64,000 nt of DNA, taken from the NCBI GenBank assembly GCA_028824555.1, contig JAPPDJ010000172.1:1-64000 (forward strand), in the 5' to 3' direction. The stretch comes from Gammaproteobacteria bacterium. Its GTDB lineage: Bacteria > Pseudomonadota > Gammaproteobacteria > Pseudomonadales > Azotimanducaceae. The notes beneath the pieces were generated by a model. The model searched no databases and was not told the origin of the DNA. It saw only the letters and a program-made list of their open reading frames with translations. Of the stretch, positions 26,350 through 35,439 are shown one piece after another. Within the stretch, counting starts at the first letter, position 1; every line of letters starts with the position of its first letter. A program made the translations under genes and the position numbers.

Positions 26350-26994
26350 CTAATCAGGTCCCGCGAACACCCAAGGCATCCGTTGTCGGTGTGTTTCCTC
26401 GAAGGCGCGGATGGCGTCGGCGTAGCGCAGTGTCTGGGCAATCTCGTCGAGACCTTCCGCCAAAAGACGCTTGCGCTCGGGCTCGATGTCGAAGGGCGCC
26501 GCGAAGCCGTCGCCGGCGATCGTCTGATTCGGCAAGTCCACCGTGAGCGAGAACCCCGGCACCGTTTGCGCCCGTTCGATCAACTGGCCCACCACCTCGT
26601 CCGGGAGCGTCACCAAGAGCAGGCCGTTCTGCAGGGAGTTGCCGGAGAAGATGTCCGCGAAGCTCGGCGCGATGATGCAGCGGAAGCCGTATTCGAGCAG
26701 CGCCCACACGGCGTGCTCGCGGCTGGAACCGCAGCCGAAGTTGGTGCGCGTCACCAGTACGCTGGCGCCTTGGTAACGCGGCTCGTTGAGGACGAAATCG
26801 CGGTTGATCTCGCGCTCGTTGGCCGTCTTGGTCATGTCGCCTTCGTCGCGAAAGCGCCAGGCGTCGAAGAGGTTGTCGCCAAAGCCGGTGCGGCGGATCG
26901 ACTTCAGGAACTGCTTCGGAATGATCTGGTCGGTGTCGACGTTGGCGCGGTCGAGGGGCGCCACCAGTCCCATGTGGGTATCGAAGGCCTGCAT
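26350..26994 (-). CDS. leuD: 3-isopropylmalate dehydratase small subunit
   Basis: 214 residues; partner of LeuC in isomerising 2- to 3-isopropylmalate. Characteristic blocks: DTDQIIPKQFLK, NFGCGSSREHAVW, FADIFSGNSLQNG. ATG 26994 overlaps the leuC stop (ATGA), and the track extension to 27192 lies inside leuC. Confidence 0.97.
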   Translation of the reverse strand: MQAFDTHMGLVAPLDRANVDTDQIIPKQFLKSIRRTGFGDNLFDAWRFRDEGDMTKTANEREINRDFVLNEPRYQGASVLVTRTNFGCGSSREHAVWALLEYGFRCIIAPSFADIFSGNSLQNGLLLVTLPDEVVGQLIERAQTVPGFSLTVDLPNQTIAGDGFAAPFDIEPERKRLLAEGLDEIAQTLRYADAIRAFEETHRQRMPWVFAGPD

Positions 26995-28427
26995 CAAAGA
27001 TACTCCCGCACATCGGCGAAGCGGCCGTTCACCGCCGCTGCGGCGGCCATGGCTGGACTCACGAGATGCGTGCGTCCGAGGTGCCCCTGCCGGCCTTCGA
27101 AGTTGCGGTTGGAGGTGGAAGCGCAACGCTCGCCGGGGTAGAGCCGGTCGTCGTTCATGGCGAGGCACATCGAGCAGCCGGCGTCGCGCCACTCAAAGCC
27201 GGCTTCGCGGAACACGGCATCGAGCCCTTCCGCCTCCGCCTGTCGCTTGACGAGCCCGGAGCCCGGGACCACCAGGGCCTCGCGGATCGACGACGCAACC
27301 CTTCGCCCTTTCGCGACGTCTGCGGCGGCTCGCAAGTCCTCGATGCGGGCGTTGGTGCAAGAGCCGATGAAGACGCGGTCCAGCGCAACATCGCGGATGG
27401 GCGTGCCAGGGGCGAGGTCCATGTATGCGAGGGCGCGCTCGCACAGTTCCCGGCGGGCAGGTTCGTCGAAGGCCTCCGGCGAAGGCACCGCCTCGTCGAT
27501 GCCGAGCACGAGCTCCGGCGATGTACCCCACGACACTTGCGGCGAGAGTGAGGACGCGTCCAGATCGGCTGCGCGGTCGAACTCGGCGTCGGGATCGGAC
27601 ACAAGGCCGCGCCAGTGCGCCTCTGCCTGTTCGAGCATTTCGCCGGACGGCGCGAATGGCCGGCCGCGCAGGTATTCGATGGTGGTGTCATCCACCGCCA
27701 CCATTCCCGCCCGACCTCCTGCCTCGATGGACATGTTGCACAGCGTCATGCGCGCTTCCATCGACAGCGCCCGCACCGCGCTACCGCCAAACTCGATGGT
27801 GTGTCCGGTGGCGCCGGCGGTGCCGATTTGGCGGATGATGGCGAGGATCAGGTCCTTGCTGGTCACTCCGCGCGCGAGCTGTCCCGTTGCCGTTACCCGC
27901 ATGTTGCCGGCCTTGCGCTGGGCGAGACATTGCGTCGCCAGCACGTGCTCTACATCCGACGTGCCGATCCCTTGCGCGAGCGCGGCGAAGGCGCCGTGGG
28001 TGGACGTGTGCGAGTCGCCGCAGACGATGGTCATGCCCGGTAGCGTCGCGCCTTGTTCTGGTCCCACCACGTGCACGATGCCTTGGCGGGGGTCCGTCAT
28101 CTCAAACTGGCGAATGCCAAAGCGACGGCAGTTGTCGTCCAGCGCAATCACCTGCGTGCGCGCGATCTCGTCCTCAATGCCGCCGATGCCGGCGGCGCGG
28201 TTCGTGGTGGGCAGGTTGTGATCGGGGGTTGCGAGATTGGCGTCAAGCCGCCACGGCTGGCGCCCGGCAAGCTCCAGTCCCTCGAACGCCTGGGGCGAGG
28301 TGACCTCGTGCAAGAGATGCCGGTCGATGTAGAGCAGCGTCATGCCATCGTCACGCTCGGCAACGGCATGGGCATCCCAAATCTTGTCGTAGAGAGTCTT
28401 TCCGGCCACGCCACTCGCGCCCCGCAT
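26994..28427 (-). CDS. leuC: 3-isopropylmalate dehydratase large subunit
   Basis: 477 residues with the aconitase-type [4Fe-4S] cysteines in [11 protein letters not shown] and [10 protein letters not shown], and [13 protein letters not shown]. The conserved N-terminus usually begins M-x-GKTLYDK; here ATG 28427 gives six extra residues and GTG 28409 would give the usual form, so the start is uncertain. First gene of the leuCD pair, divergent from a cupin gene over about 125 bp. Confidence 0.97.
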   Translation of the reverse strand: MRGASGVAGKTLYDKIWDAHAVAERDDGMTLLYIDRHLLHEVTSPQAFEGLELAGRQPWRLDANLATPDHNLPTTNRAAGIGGIEDEIARTQVIALDDNCRRFGIRQFEMTDPRQGIVHVVGPEQGATLPGMTIVCGDSHTSTHGAFAALAQGIGTSDVEHVLATQCLAQRKAGNMRVTATGQLARGVTSKDLILAIIRQIGTAGATGHTIEFGGSAVRALSMEARMTLCNMSIEAGGRAGMVAVDDTTIEYLRGRPFAPSGEMLEQAEAHWRGLVSDPDAEFDRAADLDASSLSPQVSWGTSPELVLGIDEAVPSPEAFDEPARRELCERALAYMDLAPGTPIRDVALDRVFIGSCTNARIEDLRAAADVAKGRRVASSIREALVVPGSGLVKRQAEAEGLDAVFREAGFEWRDAGCSMCLAMNDDRLYPGERCASTSNRNFEGRQGHLGRTHLVSPAMAAAAAVNGRFADVREYL

Positions 28428-28551
28428 CGTCAGGTTGGCAATGCTAGCCGGGATCGTTCATGAATGCGCGTAGCGAGCCTCGGGGCGGGGGGTCCCCGGC
28501 CGTGCATCGCTCCCTACGGTATGGTCATGGGACAACGTGCCCGAGGTTCAC

Positions 28552-29055
28552 ATGCCCAAGGTCGACCTATCCCGCGTGCCGAGAAGCAAGGGGACCATCT
28601 ATCCGCCGGAGTTCAATGCCCCCAGTTCGGAACGCATGCGGCAGTGGCTCGGCGACGCTGGCGGACTAAGCGACTTCGGGGTCAATCTCGTGCACCTGCC
28701 ACCCGGGAACTGGTCAAGCCAGCGCCATTGGCACTCCCATGAGGACGAGTTCGTGTATGTCTTGCAGGGCGAGCTAACGCTGGTTGAGGACGACGGCGAG
28801 ACCGTGCTCTACGCCGGCGATTGCGCGGCGTTTCCCAAGGGCACTGGCGATGGTCATCACATGATCAACAAAACCGACGCCGCAGCCAGCTACCTGGAAA
28901 TCGGCTCGCGGCAACCTGAAGACCTTACGACGTGCTCCGATGTCGACATGATGAGTGCCAACTCCGACGGTCGATTCGTTCACAAAGATGGCACTCCGTA
29001 TCCCGGACAAGAAAGGCTCGTTGGCCTAACGAGGGAGTCATTCATCCGCCTATGA
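28552..29055 (+). CDS. Cupin-domain protein
   Basis: 167 residues; a single cupin_2 barrel with HWHSHEDEFVYVLQGE and AGDCAAFPKGTGDGHHMIN, providing three His and a Glu for metal binding. The C-terminus (ANSDGRFVHKDGTPY) matches a common group of small bacterial cupins sometimes linked to sugar or small-molecule metabolism. ATG 28552 with GAGG upstream is preferred over GTG 28537. Confidence 0.84.
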   Translation: MPKVDLSRVPRSKGTIYPPEFNAPSSERMRQWLGDAGGLSDFGVNLVHLPPGNWSSQRHWHSHEDEFVYVLQGELTLVEDDGETVLYAGDCAAFPKGTGDGHHMINKTDAAASYLEIGSRQPEDLTTCSDVDMMSANSDGRFVHKDGTPYPGQERLVGLTRESFIRL

Positions 29056-29080
29056 AGTCTGGTCGACGCCGCACAAGTGA

Positions 29081-29190
29081 AGCCCTTACGGGCGCGTCGG
29101 CAGTTCGCTGCTGGCCTTCGTGCTCGCATTCGCTCGCAGCTACGGCTAGGAGCCAGCGCCGTTTCCTACGGCGCAGCCTCCTAGCTCGAC
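29081..29190. repeat. Dispersed repeat, family C, copy 3
   Basis: CCCTTACGGGCGCGTCGGCA, GTTCGCTGCTGGCCTTCGTG, then a palindromic right part GGCTAGGAGCCAGCGCCG ... CCTACGGCGCAGCCTCCTAG. It runs into the end of the aminotransferase gene, whose stop codon (29181-29183) lies inside it. The right part resembles 45,750-45,790. Confidence 0.6.
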
Positions 29191-30596
29191 TGCATGCCGG
29201 CTTCCGTCTTGGCGGCGCGGCAGAATGCGGCTACGGCTGCCGTCAGGTCTTGCACGCGGTGGTTGCCCGTGCGTTCGGTGAAGCAGAAGGAGAGGCGTAG
29301 TTCGTCGAGGCCGGCGCGAGGGTTCCTGGTGCGGGCGTCCGGCGGATAGAAGTCGTACATCGGCACCACCACGACGCCATGACTTGCGACCATGCGGGCG
29401 ATGAAGTCGTCGTCGGTGACGACATCGTCGCCCAAGAAGCGGAAGACGGAAAAGAAGCCAGCCTCCGGTCGGGTCCATTGGAAGCGATCGGGCCAGGCGC
29501 CAAGCCCTTCGCTCAGGCCGCCGAGCAGGATGGCACGGTTTTCCCGATAGACCTGCAGCTTGGCATCCGCCACGGGCCAGAGCGAGTCCCGCAGACGACA
29601 TTCCTCGTCGTGAAGCAGGGACTCGAACGACAAGAGCGCCGCCGGGTTGTGGAACAGGATGTCGGCGCTCGATTCGGTGAGCAGCAGGTCTGAGAGAGGT
29701 GCCTCGCGACCGCCGTCGATGGCAAGCCGTGCCTCTGTATAGGCGAATCCGACGCGCGGCCCCGGCAATCCGATCTTTGAGCCGGTGAACAGATGCACGG
29801 TTCGCGCGGGGTCTAGTGCGAAGAAGGGTTTGGGGCGATGGTCTTCGTCGGCAAAGCTGATGTACACGTACGGTGCGTCCTCGACGATGAGGATGCCCTC
29901 TTGGCGGGCGATGTCGAGGATGGCCTCGCGACGGTCGCCACTGAAGGAGAAGCCAGCTGGGTTGTGGCCGTCGGGAACCGTGTAGTAGAAGGGCACGAAA
30001 CGCCCGTCCGCTCTCGCCTTGGCAATCGCCTCGCGGAACGCTTCCGGGTGCGGTCCCTCCTCGTCCATGTCGGCGCTGTAGATGCTCGCGTGCTGGCAAA
30101 GCGAGGCTCGTGCCACGAACCCGGCATAGGTGGGCGCGTCGGTGATGTAGCCGATCGGCCGCCCGGGTCGCTCAAAAAGCGAACAAAGGAGGTTGATGCC
30201 GCCGCTGGCACCCACTGTGGGGATGAGGCGGTCGGGGTCCATGGCAACGCCCCAATCGTTGCCGTACACGTGCGCAAACGAACGTCGCGGTCCCACGGGG
30301 CCCAACGTATCGGTGTAGGCATAGGCCTCGCGCAGGAACTCCGGCAGCGCATTCGGATCGTTGATCCCCTCTCGCGCCCGCAGATGTTCGTGGAATCGCC
30401 GTTCCCCGGCGAGGAAGCCGCGCGGATCGGTGACCTCCGGGTTCGGATAGCCGGCGCCCAGGTGGTGGATCGGCAGGCCGCTCGCCTCCGCCGCACGCCT
30501 GAGCTCCGGCAACGAAGCCGCCATCTTCCGCGTCACCGACACCGGCTGCAACGCAAGTCCCGGCGCGTCCAACGCCACGTCAGCCACCGCCACCAT
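29181..30596 (-). CDS. PLP-dependent aminotransferase, class I/II (Aro8/MocR-like fold)
   Basis: 471 residues. The PLP Lys is in FTGSKIGLPGPRVGF; other fold-type I marks are GASGGINLLCS, PDGHNPAGFS and EDAPYVY. It resembles 2-aminoadipate/aromatic aminotransferases without the GntR DNA-binding domain of MocR. ATG 30596 (M44 of the track ORF) follows GGAG and is preferred, since the upstream part overlaps the divergent operator. It is transcribed away from a 2-oxoacid dehydrogenase operon, suggesting its 2-oxo product could feed that complex. Confidence 0.85.
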   Translation of the reverse strand: MVAVADVALDAPGLALQPVSVTRKMAASLPELRRAAEASGLPIHHLGAGYPNPEVTDPRGFLAGERRFHEHLRAREGINDPNALPEFLREAYAYTDTLGPVGPRRSFAHVYGNDWGVAMDPDRLIPTVGASGGINLLCSLFERPGRPIGYITDAPTYAGFVARASLCQHASIYSADMDEEGPHPEAFREAIAKARADGRFVPFYYTVPDGHNPAGFSFSGDRREAILDIARQEGILIVEDAPYVYISFADEDHRPKPFFALDPARTVHLFTGSKIGLPGPRVGFAYTEARLAIDGGREAPLSDLLLTESSADILFHNPAALLSFESLLHDEECRLRDSLWPVADAKLQVYRENRAILLGGLSEGLGAWPDRFQWTRPEAGFFSVFRFLGDDVVTDDDFIARMVASHGVVVVPMYDFYPPDARTRNPRAGLDELRLSFCFTERTGNHRVQDLTAAVAAFCRAAKTEAGMQSS

Positions 30597-30703
30597 CTCC
30601 CGCTCCGCGCCCAACGCCGCGCATCTTATCGCCTCCGCATGCTCACTCCACCGACACGCGGCGGGCGGCAATGCCGTCGGGTCCCCGAGCCATTGCCATT
30701 TGC

Positions 30704-30730
30704 ACAAATTGGCCGATTGCGCCAAATTGT
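30704..30730. promoter_or_regulatory. Operator-like inverted repeat between aminotransferase and E1alpha genes
   Basis: ACAAATTGGC (30704-30713) and GCCAAATTGT (30721-30730) form a 10-bp inverted repeat with one mismatch around 7 bases. It is an AT-rich patch inside the 161-bp divergent spacer, just upstream of the E1alpha ribosome binding site AAGGAGAGG. A shared regulator could bind here. Confidence 0.4.
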
Positions 30731-30757
30731 CCGGACCGGCTAAGGAGAGGGTGCTTC

Positions 30758-31723
30758 ATGCAACCGGACGACGACACTCTGCGCGACATCCATCGTCGCA
30801 TGGTGCGGATTCGCGTGTTCGAAACGGAGGCCGGCAAGCTGGCGGAGGCGGGACGGATTCCCGGCGCGCTGCATCTGTACGTCGGCCAGGAGGCCGTCGC
30901 CGCCGGGATCATGGCGCATCTGTCTGCCGACGACTGGATCACCAGCACGCACCGGGGCCACGGCCACCTCATCGCCAAGGGCGGCGCCTTCGACCGCATG
31001 TTTGCGGAGCTGTTTGGCCGCGCCACTGGCTACTGTCGCGGCAAGGGCGGCAGCATGCACATCTCCAACATGGAACTCGGCATGCTCGGCGCCAACGGCA
31101 TCGTCGGTGCCGGGCCGCCCATCGCCGTGGGCGCGGCGTTCACGGCCAAGTACCGCAAGACCGACCGCGTGGCCGTCACCTTCTTCGGCGACGGCGCCAG
31201 CAACGAGGGCTCGTTCCACGAGGCCGCCAACATGGCCGCGCTCTACAAGCTGCCGGCGCTGTTCGTGTGCGAGAACAATGGCTACGGCGAATACACGGCG
31301 CAAGCCAACCACCAGGCCATCGTCGACGTGGCGGATCGTGCCGCCGGCTACGGCATGCCCGGGGTCATCGTCGATGGCATGGACGCGGTGGCCGTGTACG
31401 AGGCCGCCGGCGCCGCGCTCGAACGCGCCCGTGCCGGCGAAGGGCCCACGCTCCTCGAATGCAAGACCTACCGCTTCTTCGACCATGTGGGCGTGCGAGG
31501 CATGGGTCTGTCGTACCGCACCGACGCCGAACTCGAAGAATGGCAAAAGCGCGATCCGATCCACATGTTCGAGGAGCGGCTCGCGGAACTCGGCGTCTTG
31601 AGCCAGGAGCAGGCGGCCGAGGTCCACGACGGCATCATGGCCGAGGTGCAGGCCGGCATCGAGTTCGCGGAGCAGAGCCCGGTGCCCGACGTTGCCACGT
31701 TGCTCGACGACGTGTACGCCTGA
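30758..31723 (+). CDS. 2-oxoacid (acetoin/pyruvate-type) dehydrogenase E1 alpha subunit
   Basis: 321 residues, thiamine-diphosphate enzyme. The ThDP motif is FFGDGASNEGSFHEAANMAA followed later by ENNGYGEYT; HRGHGHLIAKG and RGKGGSMHI are family blocks. Length and sequence fit AcoA/PdhA of the heterotetrameric class. ATG 30758 has AAGGAGAGG upstream. First gene of an operon with E1beta, an AcoX-like kinase and E2, the order of aco acetoin operons; a dedicated E3 is absent. Confidence 0.92.
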   Translation: MQPDDDTLRDIHRRMVRIRVFETEAGKLAEAGRIPGALHLYVGQEAVAAGIMAHLSADDWITSTHRGHGHLIAKGGAFDRMFAELFGRATGYCRGKGGSMHISNMELGMLGANGIVGAGPPIAVGAAFTAKYRKTDRVAVTFFGDGASNEGSFHEAANMAALYKLPALFVCENNGYGEYTAQANHQAIVDVADRAAGYGMPGVIVDGMDAVAVYEAAGAALERARAGEGPTLLECKTYRFFDHVGVRGMGLSYRTDAELEEWQKRDPIHMFEERLAELGVLSQEQAAEVHDGIMAEVQAGIEFAEQSPVPDVATLLDDVYA

Positions 31724-31771
31724 CGCGAGTCGAACGCCCAGCAACCGAAGTTCATCCTTGAGGGGGATCAC

Positions 31772-32770
31772 ATGGCCGAAGCAGTCGCGACCCGGGAACT
31801 CACCTATGTCGGCGCAATCGCCGAGGCTGCGCACACCGTGCTCGCCGAGCAGGACACCGCGTTCGTCGCTGGCGAGGATGTCGCCGGCGCTGGCGGCGTG
31901 TTCGGCTCCTATCGTGGCCTGCTCGACGCCTACGGCGAGGAGCGGGTGATCGACACGCCCATCTCCGAAGAAGGCATCGTCGGCCTCGCGGTGGGTGCCG
32001 CCGCCACGGGCCTGCGCCCCATCATCGACATCATGTTCATGGACTTCATGGGCGAATGTATGGACGAGATCGCCAACCAGATGGCGAAGATGCGCTACAT
32101 GTTCGGCGGCTCGGCATCGCTCCCCATCACCATCGTCACCATGTCGGGCGGCGGCATGAACATGGCGGCGCAGCATTCGCAGAGCCTCGAGGCGTGGATC
32201 TGCCACTTGCCCGGGCTCAAGGTGGTGGCGCCGGCAACGCCCCACGACGCCAAGGGCCTCATCATCGCCGCTTCGCGAGACGACAACCCGGTGTTCGTGG
32301 TGCTCAATAAGCTTTCGTTGCGCAACACGGGCGAGGTGCCGGAAGACAGCTACGAGGTGCCTATCGGCAAGGCCCGCACCGTGCGCGAAGGCAGCGACCT
32401 CACCATCGTCACCTACAGCCGCATGGTGCACGAGGCCACCACCGCCGCAGAAGCGCTCGCTGAGGAAGGCATCGACTCGGAAGTTATTGACCTGCGCTCG
32501 CTGCAACCCATGGACACCGAAGCGATGGTGGCCTCGGTGCAGAAAACCCACCGCGCGATCGTCGTCCACGAGGCGGTGCGCTTCGGCGGGCTCGGCGGCG
32601 AGATCGCCTCGCAGATTCAGGAACTCGCGTTCGACTACCTGGACGCGCCGGTGGCTCGCATCGGCGCTCCGTTCTCGCCGGTGCCGTTCGCCGCCAACCT
32701 CGAGCAGGCGTGGCTGCCAAATGCGCCGAAGATCGTCGCGGCGGCGAAGGAACTGCTCGGTAGCGAATAG
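31772..32770 (+). CDS. 2-oxoacid (acetoin/pyruvate-type) dehydrogenase E1 beta subunit
   Basis: 332 residues; pairs with E1alpha to form the ThDP site. Blocks: GEDVAGAGGVFG, DTPISEEGIVGLAVGAA, QHSQSLEAW, and VIDLRSLQPMD. ATG 31772 with a GAGGGG site. Gap of 48 bp after E1alpha. Confidence 0.93.
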   Translation: MAEAVATRELTYVGAIAEAAHTVLAEQDTAFVAGEDVAGAGGVFGSYRGLLDAYGEERVIDTPISEEGIVGLAVGAAATGLRPIIDIMFMDFMGECMDEIANQMAKMRYMFGGSASLPITIVTMSGGGMNMAAQHSQSLEAWICHLPGLKVVAPATPHDAKGLIIAASRDDNPVFVVLNKLSLRNTGEVPEDSYEVPIGKARTVREGSDLTIVTYSRMVHEATTAAEALAEEGIDSEVIDLRSLQPMDTEAMVASVQKTHRAIVVHEAVRFGGLGGEIASQIQELAFDYLDAPVARIGAPFSPVPFAANLEQAWLPNAPKIVAAAKELLGSE

Positions 32771-32815
32771 CCAGGCTGCGAGTCGGGGTTCTCGTCGGCG
32801 CGCGGTGTCCTTGGC

Positions 32816-33994
32816 GTGAGCCTGCCGGAGCAAGCCGCTACGCGAGTCGTCGGCATCGTCGCCAACCCTGCATCTGGTAAGGACGTGCGACGCCTGACGG
32901 CGCGGGCGTCCGTGTTCGACAATCAAGAGAAGGCGGCCATCGTGCGTCGCTGTCTGGCCGGCATAGCCGCGCAGCAAGGACGTGGCCAGACAGCGCAGGA
33001 AGACTCGCGCGCCGCCGTGCTCGTGCGCTATCTGCCGGACTCACACAACATCGTCGCGAGCGCCGCCGACGAGACGCGCATTGCTGCGACTCCCCTCGAC
33101 ATCGAGGCCTCCGGAACCGCCGCCGACACCCGCGCCGCGGCACAGGCACTCAAGGGCGCTGCCGCCGTCATCACGCTCGGCGGCGACGGCACCAACCGAG
33201 CGTTCGCACAGGGCTGGCTCGACGCGCCGCTGATTCCGCTCTCCACAGGCACCAACAACGCCTTCCCGCACATGCAGGAAGCCACGGCGGCGGGGTTTGC
33301 GGCCGCGTTGGTTGCCCATGGCGACGTGCCGCTGGCTGCGGTCTCGGAACGTGCGAAGGCCATTCACGTGGCAATCGAGGCAGAGCCGGACGACCTTGCG
33401 CTGATCGACGCCGTGGCGACAACCGACCGTTTCCTGGGTGCCCGCGCCATCGTCGATCCACGCACCTGGATCATGGCCGTGCTGACGCGAGCCGATCCTG
33501 CTGCCGTGGGCATGACGGGCGTCGCCGGTTTTGCCCTGCCGCTTGCGGCATCGTGCGACTCTGGCGTCCTGATCGAGTTCGCAGCCGCCGAACGACCCGC
33601 GACACGGGTCCTGCACGCGCCAGTGGCGCCGGGGCACTTCGCCGATGTGGCGGTGGCCGCGACACACAGCGTCGCACTCAACGCGCCCGTGCATCTGCAA
33701 GGCCCGGCGACGCTCGCCTTCGACGGGGAGCGAGAGCGCACCTTGCAGCCGGGGCAGCGCGCCACCTTCACAGTGCGGCGCGACGGCCCCCACGTCATCA
33801 GCGTGCGCCGCACCCTCGCCCATGCAGCTACGGCGGGTCGGCTCTCCGTCGAATGCGGAGCCCTCGGCGCGGGGGAGCGCGAGGGGCCTCCCCTCGCAAG
33901 AGGAGCCCTCAGCGCAGGGGAGCGCGAGGGGCCTCCCCTCGCAAGAGGAGCGCGTCCGGCACACCTGACATCGAGCAACAGCACGGGAGATTGA
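32816..33994 (+). CDS. AcoX-like ATP-NAD kinase family protein with repeat-derived C-terminus
   Basis: 392 residues. GIVANPASGKD at the start and ITLGGDGTNRAF identify the NAD-kinase/diacylglycerol-kinase fold; the match is to AcoX of acetoin operons, whose function is not settled. The last ~45 residues contain two exact-period 15-residue units (GAGEREGPPLARGAL) encoded by family D repeats, so the ancestral protein probably ended near residue 345. GTG start at 32816. Only one base separates its stop from the E2 gene. Confidence 0.85.
   Translation: MSLPEQAATRVVGIVANPASGKDVRRLTARASVFDNQEKAAIVRRCLAGIAAQQGRGQTAQEDSRAAVLVRYLPDSHNIVASAADETRIAATPLDIEASGTAADTRAAAQALKGAAAVITLGGDGTNRAFAQGWLDAPLIPLSTGTNNAFPHMQEATAAGFAAALVAHGDVPLAAVSERAKAIHVAIEAEPDDLALIDAVATTDRFLGARAIVDPRTWIMAVLTRADPAAVGMTGVAGFALPLAASCDSGVLIEFAAAERPATRVLHAPVAPGHFADVAVAATHSVALNAPVHLQGPATLAFDGERERTLQPGQRATFTVRRDGPHVISVRRTLAHAATAGRLSVECGALGAGEREGPPLARGALSAGEREGPPLARGARPAHLTSSNSTGD
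33857..33950. repeat. Family D palindromic unit, two tandem copies inside the AcoX-like gene
   Basis: Units start at GGAG 33857 and 33902, with a third partial start at 33947: an exact 45-bp period, hence in frame. Each holds an 8-bp stem GCGAGGGG-CCT-CCCCTCGC. They encode 15 residues per unit near the C-terminus. Confidence 0.85.
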
Positions 33995-33995
33995 C

Positions 33996-35363
33996 ATGCC
34001 GACCGAGATTTACCTCGTCAAGGTGGGGATGACCATGCACGAAGGCACGGTCGAGGAGTGGTATGTCGCCGACGGCGAGCGAGTGGAAGCCGGCGCAATG
34101 CTCTACCGGCTCGAAACCGAGAAGGTGAACCTCGATGTGGATGCGGAGGCGTCCGGCATCGTCCGGCACCTAGCTGCCGAAGGCGACACGTTGGAGCCCG
34201 GAGACGTGGTGGGATTCATCTACGCCGACGGCGAGACCATCCCGGACGTGTTGCCAAGGCCACAGCCAAAGCGCGACATCGCAGTTGTGGGGGAGGAGCC
34301 TTCAGCGCGGGGGAGCGCGAGGGGCCTCCCCTCGCAAGAGGAGTCTTCAGCGCCCCCGCTGCAAGCGAAGCCGGCTGCGTCTAAAACGCGTGTGGCCGCG
34401 TCGCCAGCCGCCCGCCGTCTGGCGCGAGAGCGGGGCGTGTCGCTCGAAGGCGTGGCGGGGAGTGGGCCCGGCGGCCGCATCGTCGAAGGCGACGTGCCCG
34501 CCGCGCCGCCCGCGTCGGAACCGCCGAAGCGCATCGCGGCATCGCCGGCGGCGCGCAAGCTGGCAGCCGAACTGAACGTCGATCTAGCCAACGTCGATGG
34601 CAGCGGACCTCGAGGCCGAATCACCCGGGAGGACGTGCAGTCAGCGGCCGACGCGCCGGCAACGGCACAACCGTCCGCCGGCACTGCCACGCGCATGTCC
34701 GCCATGCGCCGCACCATCGCTGAGCGGATGCACTCGAGTCTGCGCGACACGGCGCAGCTCACGATGGACATGGAAGTGGACGTCACGGACCTCGTGAAGC
34801 TGCGCGGCAACCTCATCGACGAGTGGGCCGACGACGGCGTTCGCGTGACCTATACCGACCTTGTGCTCGTTGCCGCTGCCCGTGCGCTCATCCGGCACCC
34901 GAAGATGAACGCTTGCCTTAGCGACGACGCCATCACCACCTACGACTACGCGCACGTGGGCATGGCGGTGGCACTGGACGAAGGGCTCATCGTGCCCGTC
35001 ATCCGCGATGCCCACGAAAAGCCCTTGCGCGAAGTCGCCCGAGAGTCCGCCGACCTCGCCGCCCGCGCTCGTGCCGGCTCCCTGGGGCTCGGTGACCTTA
35101 CGGACGGCACCTTCACCGTTACCTCGCTCGGCATGTTTGGCGTCGACACCTTCACCCCCATCCTCAACCCTCCGCAGGCCGGCATTCTCGGAGTCGGCCG
35201 CATCTACGACGGCGTGAAGTGGCACGACGGCACGCCCGTCCGCACGCCAATGCTCCGCCTCTCCCTCACCTGGGACCACCGCGTCCTTGACGGTGCTCCC
35301 GCGGCGGAGTTTCTGGCGGGGGTGCGGGAGTACCTCGAACAGCCATACCGCCTATTGGTTTAG
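33996..35363 (+). CDS. Dihydrolipoamide acyltransferase (E2) with two peripheral-subunit-binding domains
   Basis: 455 residues. Lipoyl domain (~1-78) with lipoylated Lys in LETEKVNLDV; linker containing a family D insert (~101-118, PSARGSARGLPSQEE); two PSBDs in tandem (~130-165, AASPAARRLARERGV, and ~180-215, AASPAARKLAAELNV); then the catalytic acyltransferase core ending with HRVLDGAPAAEFL (His and Asp). One PSBD is normal, so the duplication is unusual and may let each chain hold both E1 and E3. Last gene of the aco-like operon. Confidence 0.92.
   Translation: MPTEIYLVKVGMTMHEGTVEEWYVADGERVEAGAMLYRLETEKVNLDVDAEASGIVRHLAAEGDTLEPGDVVGFIYADGETIPDVLPRPQPKRDIAVVGEEPSARGSARGLPSQEESSAPPLQAKPAASKTRVAASPAARRLARERGVSLEGVAGSGPGGRIVEGDVPAAPPASEPPKRIAASPAARKLAAELNVDLANVDGSGPRGRITREDVQSAADAPATAQPSAGTATRMSAMRRTIAERMHSSLRDTAQLTMDMEVDVTDLVKLRGNLIDEWADDGVRVTYTDLVLVAAARALIRHPKMNACLSDDAITTYDYAHVGMAVALDEGLIVPVIRDAHEKPLREVARESADLAARARAGSLGLGDLTDGTFTVTSLGMFGVDTFTPILNPPQAGILGVGRIYDGVKWHDGTPVRTPMLRLSLTWDHRVLDGAPAAEFLAGVREYLEQPYRLLV
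34295..34351. repeat. Family D palindromic unit inside the E2 linker
   Basis: Same 45-bp unit (GGAG at 34295, repeating at 34340) plus 12 bases of a following unit (GGAGTCTTCAGC). In frame; it lengthens the flexible linker between the lipoyl domain and first PSBD without harming the fold. Confidence 0.85.
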
Positions 35364-35439
35364 CAACGCCCGTTGGGTCGTTTCGCGGCGGCCCTCCCAC
35401 CGCCGACGTACCGGATCGCCCAGGCTATCGGGCAGGGCC

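Noticed and set aside
30740-32977. 745-residue minus-strand ORF
   Set aside because: Antisense to the E1alpha and E1beta genes, which carry thiamine-diphosphate and family motifs.
33857-33950. Tandem family D units considered as a CRISPR-like array
   Set aside because: Units are contiguous with no spacers, and only two are in tandem.
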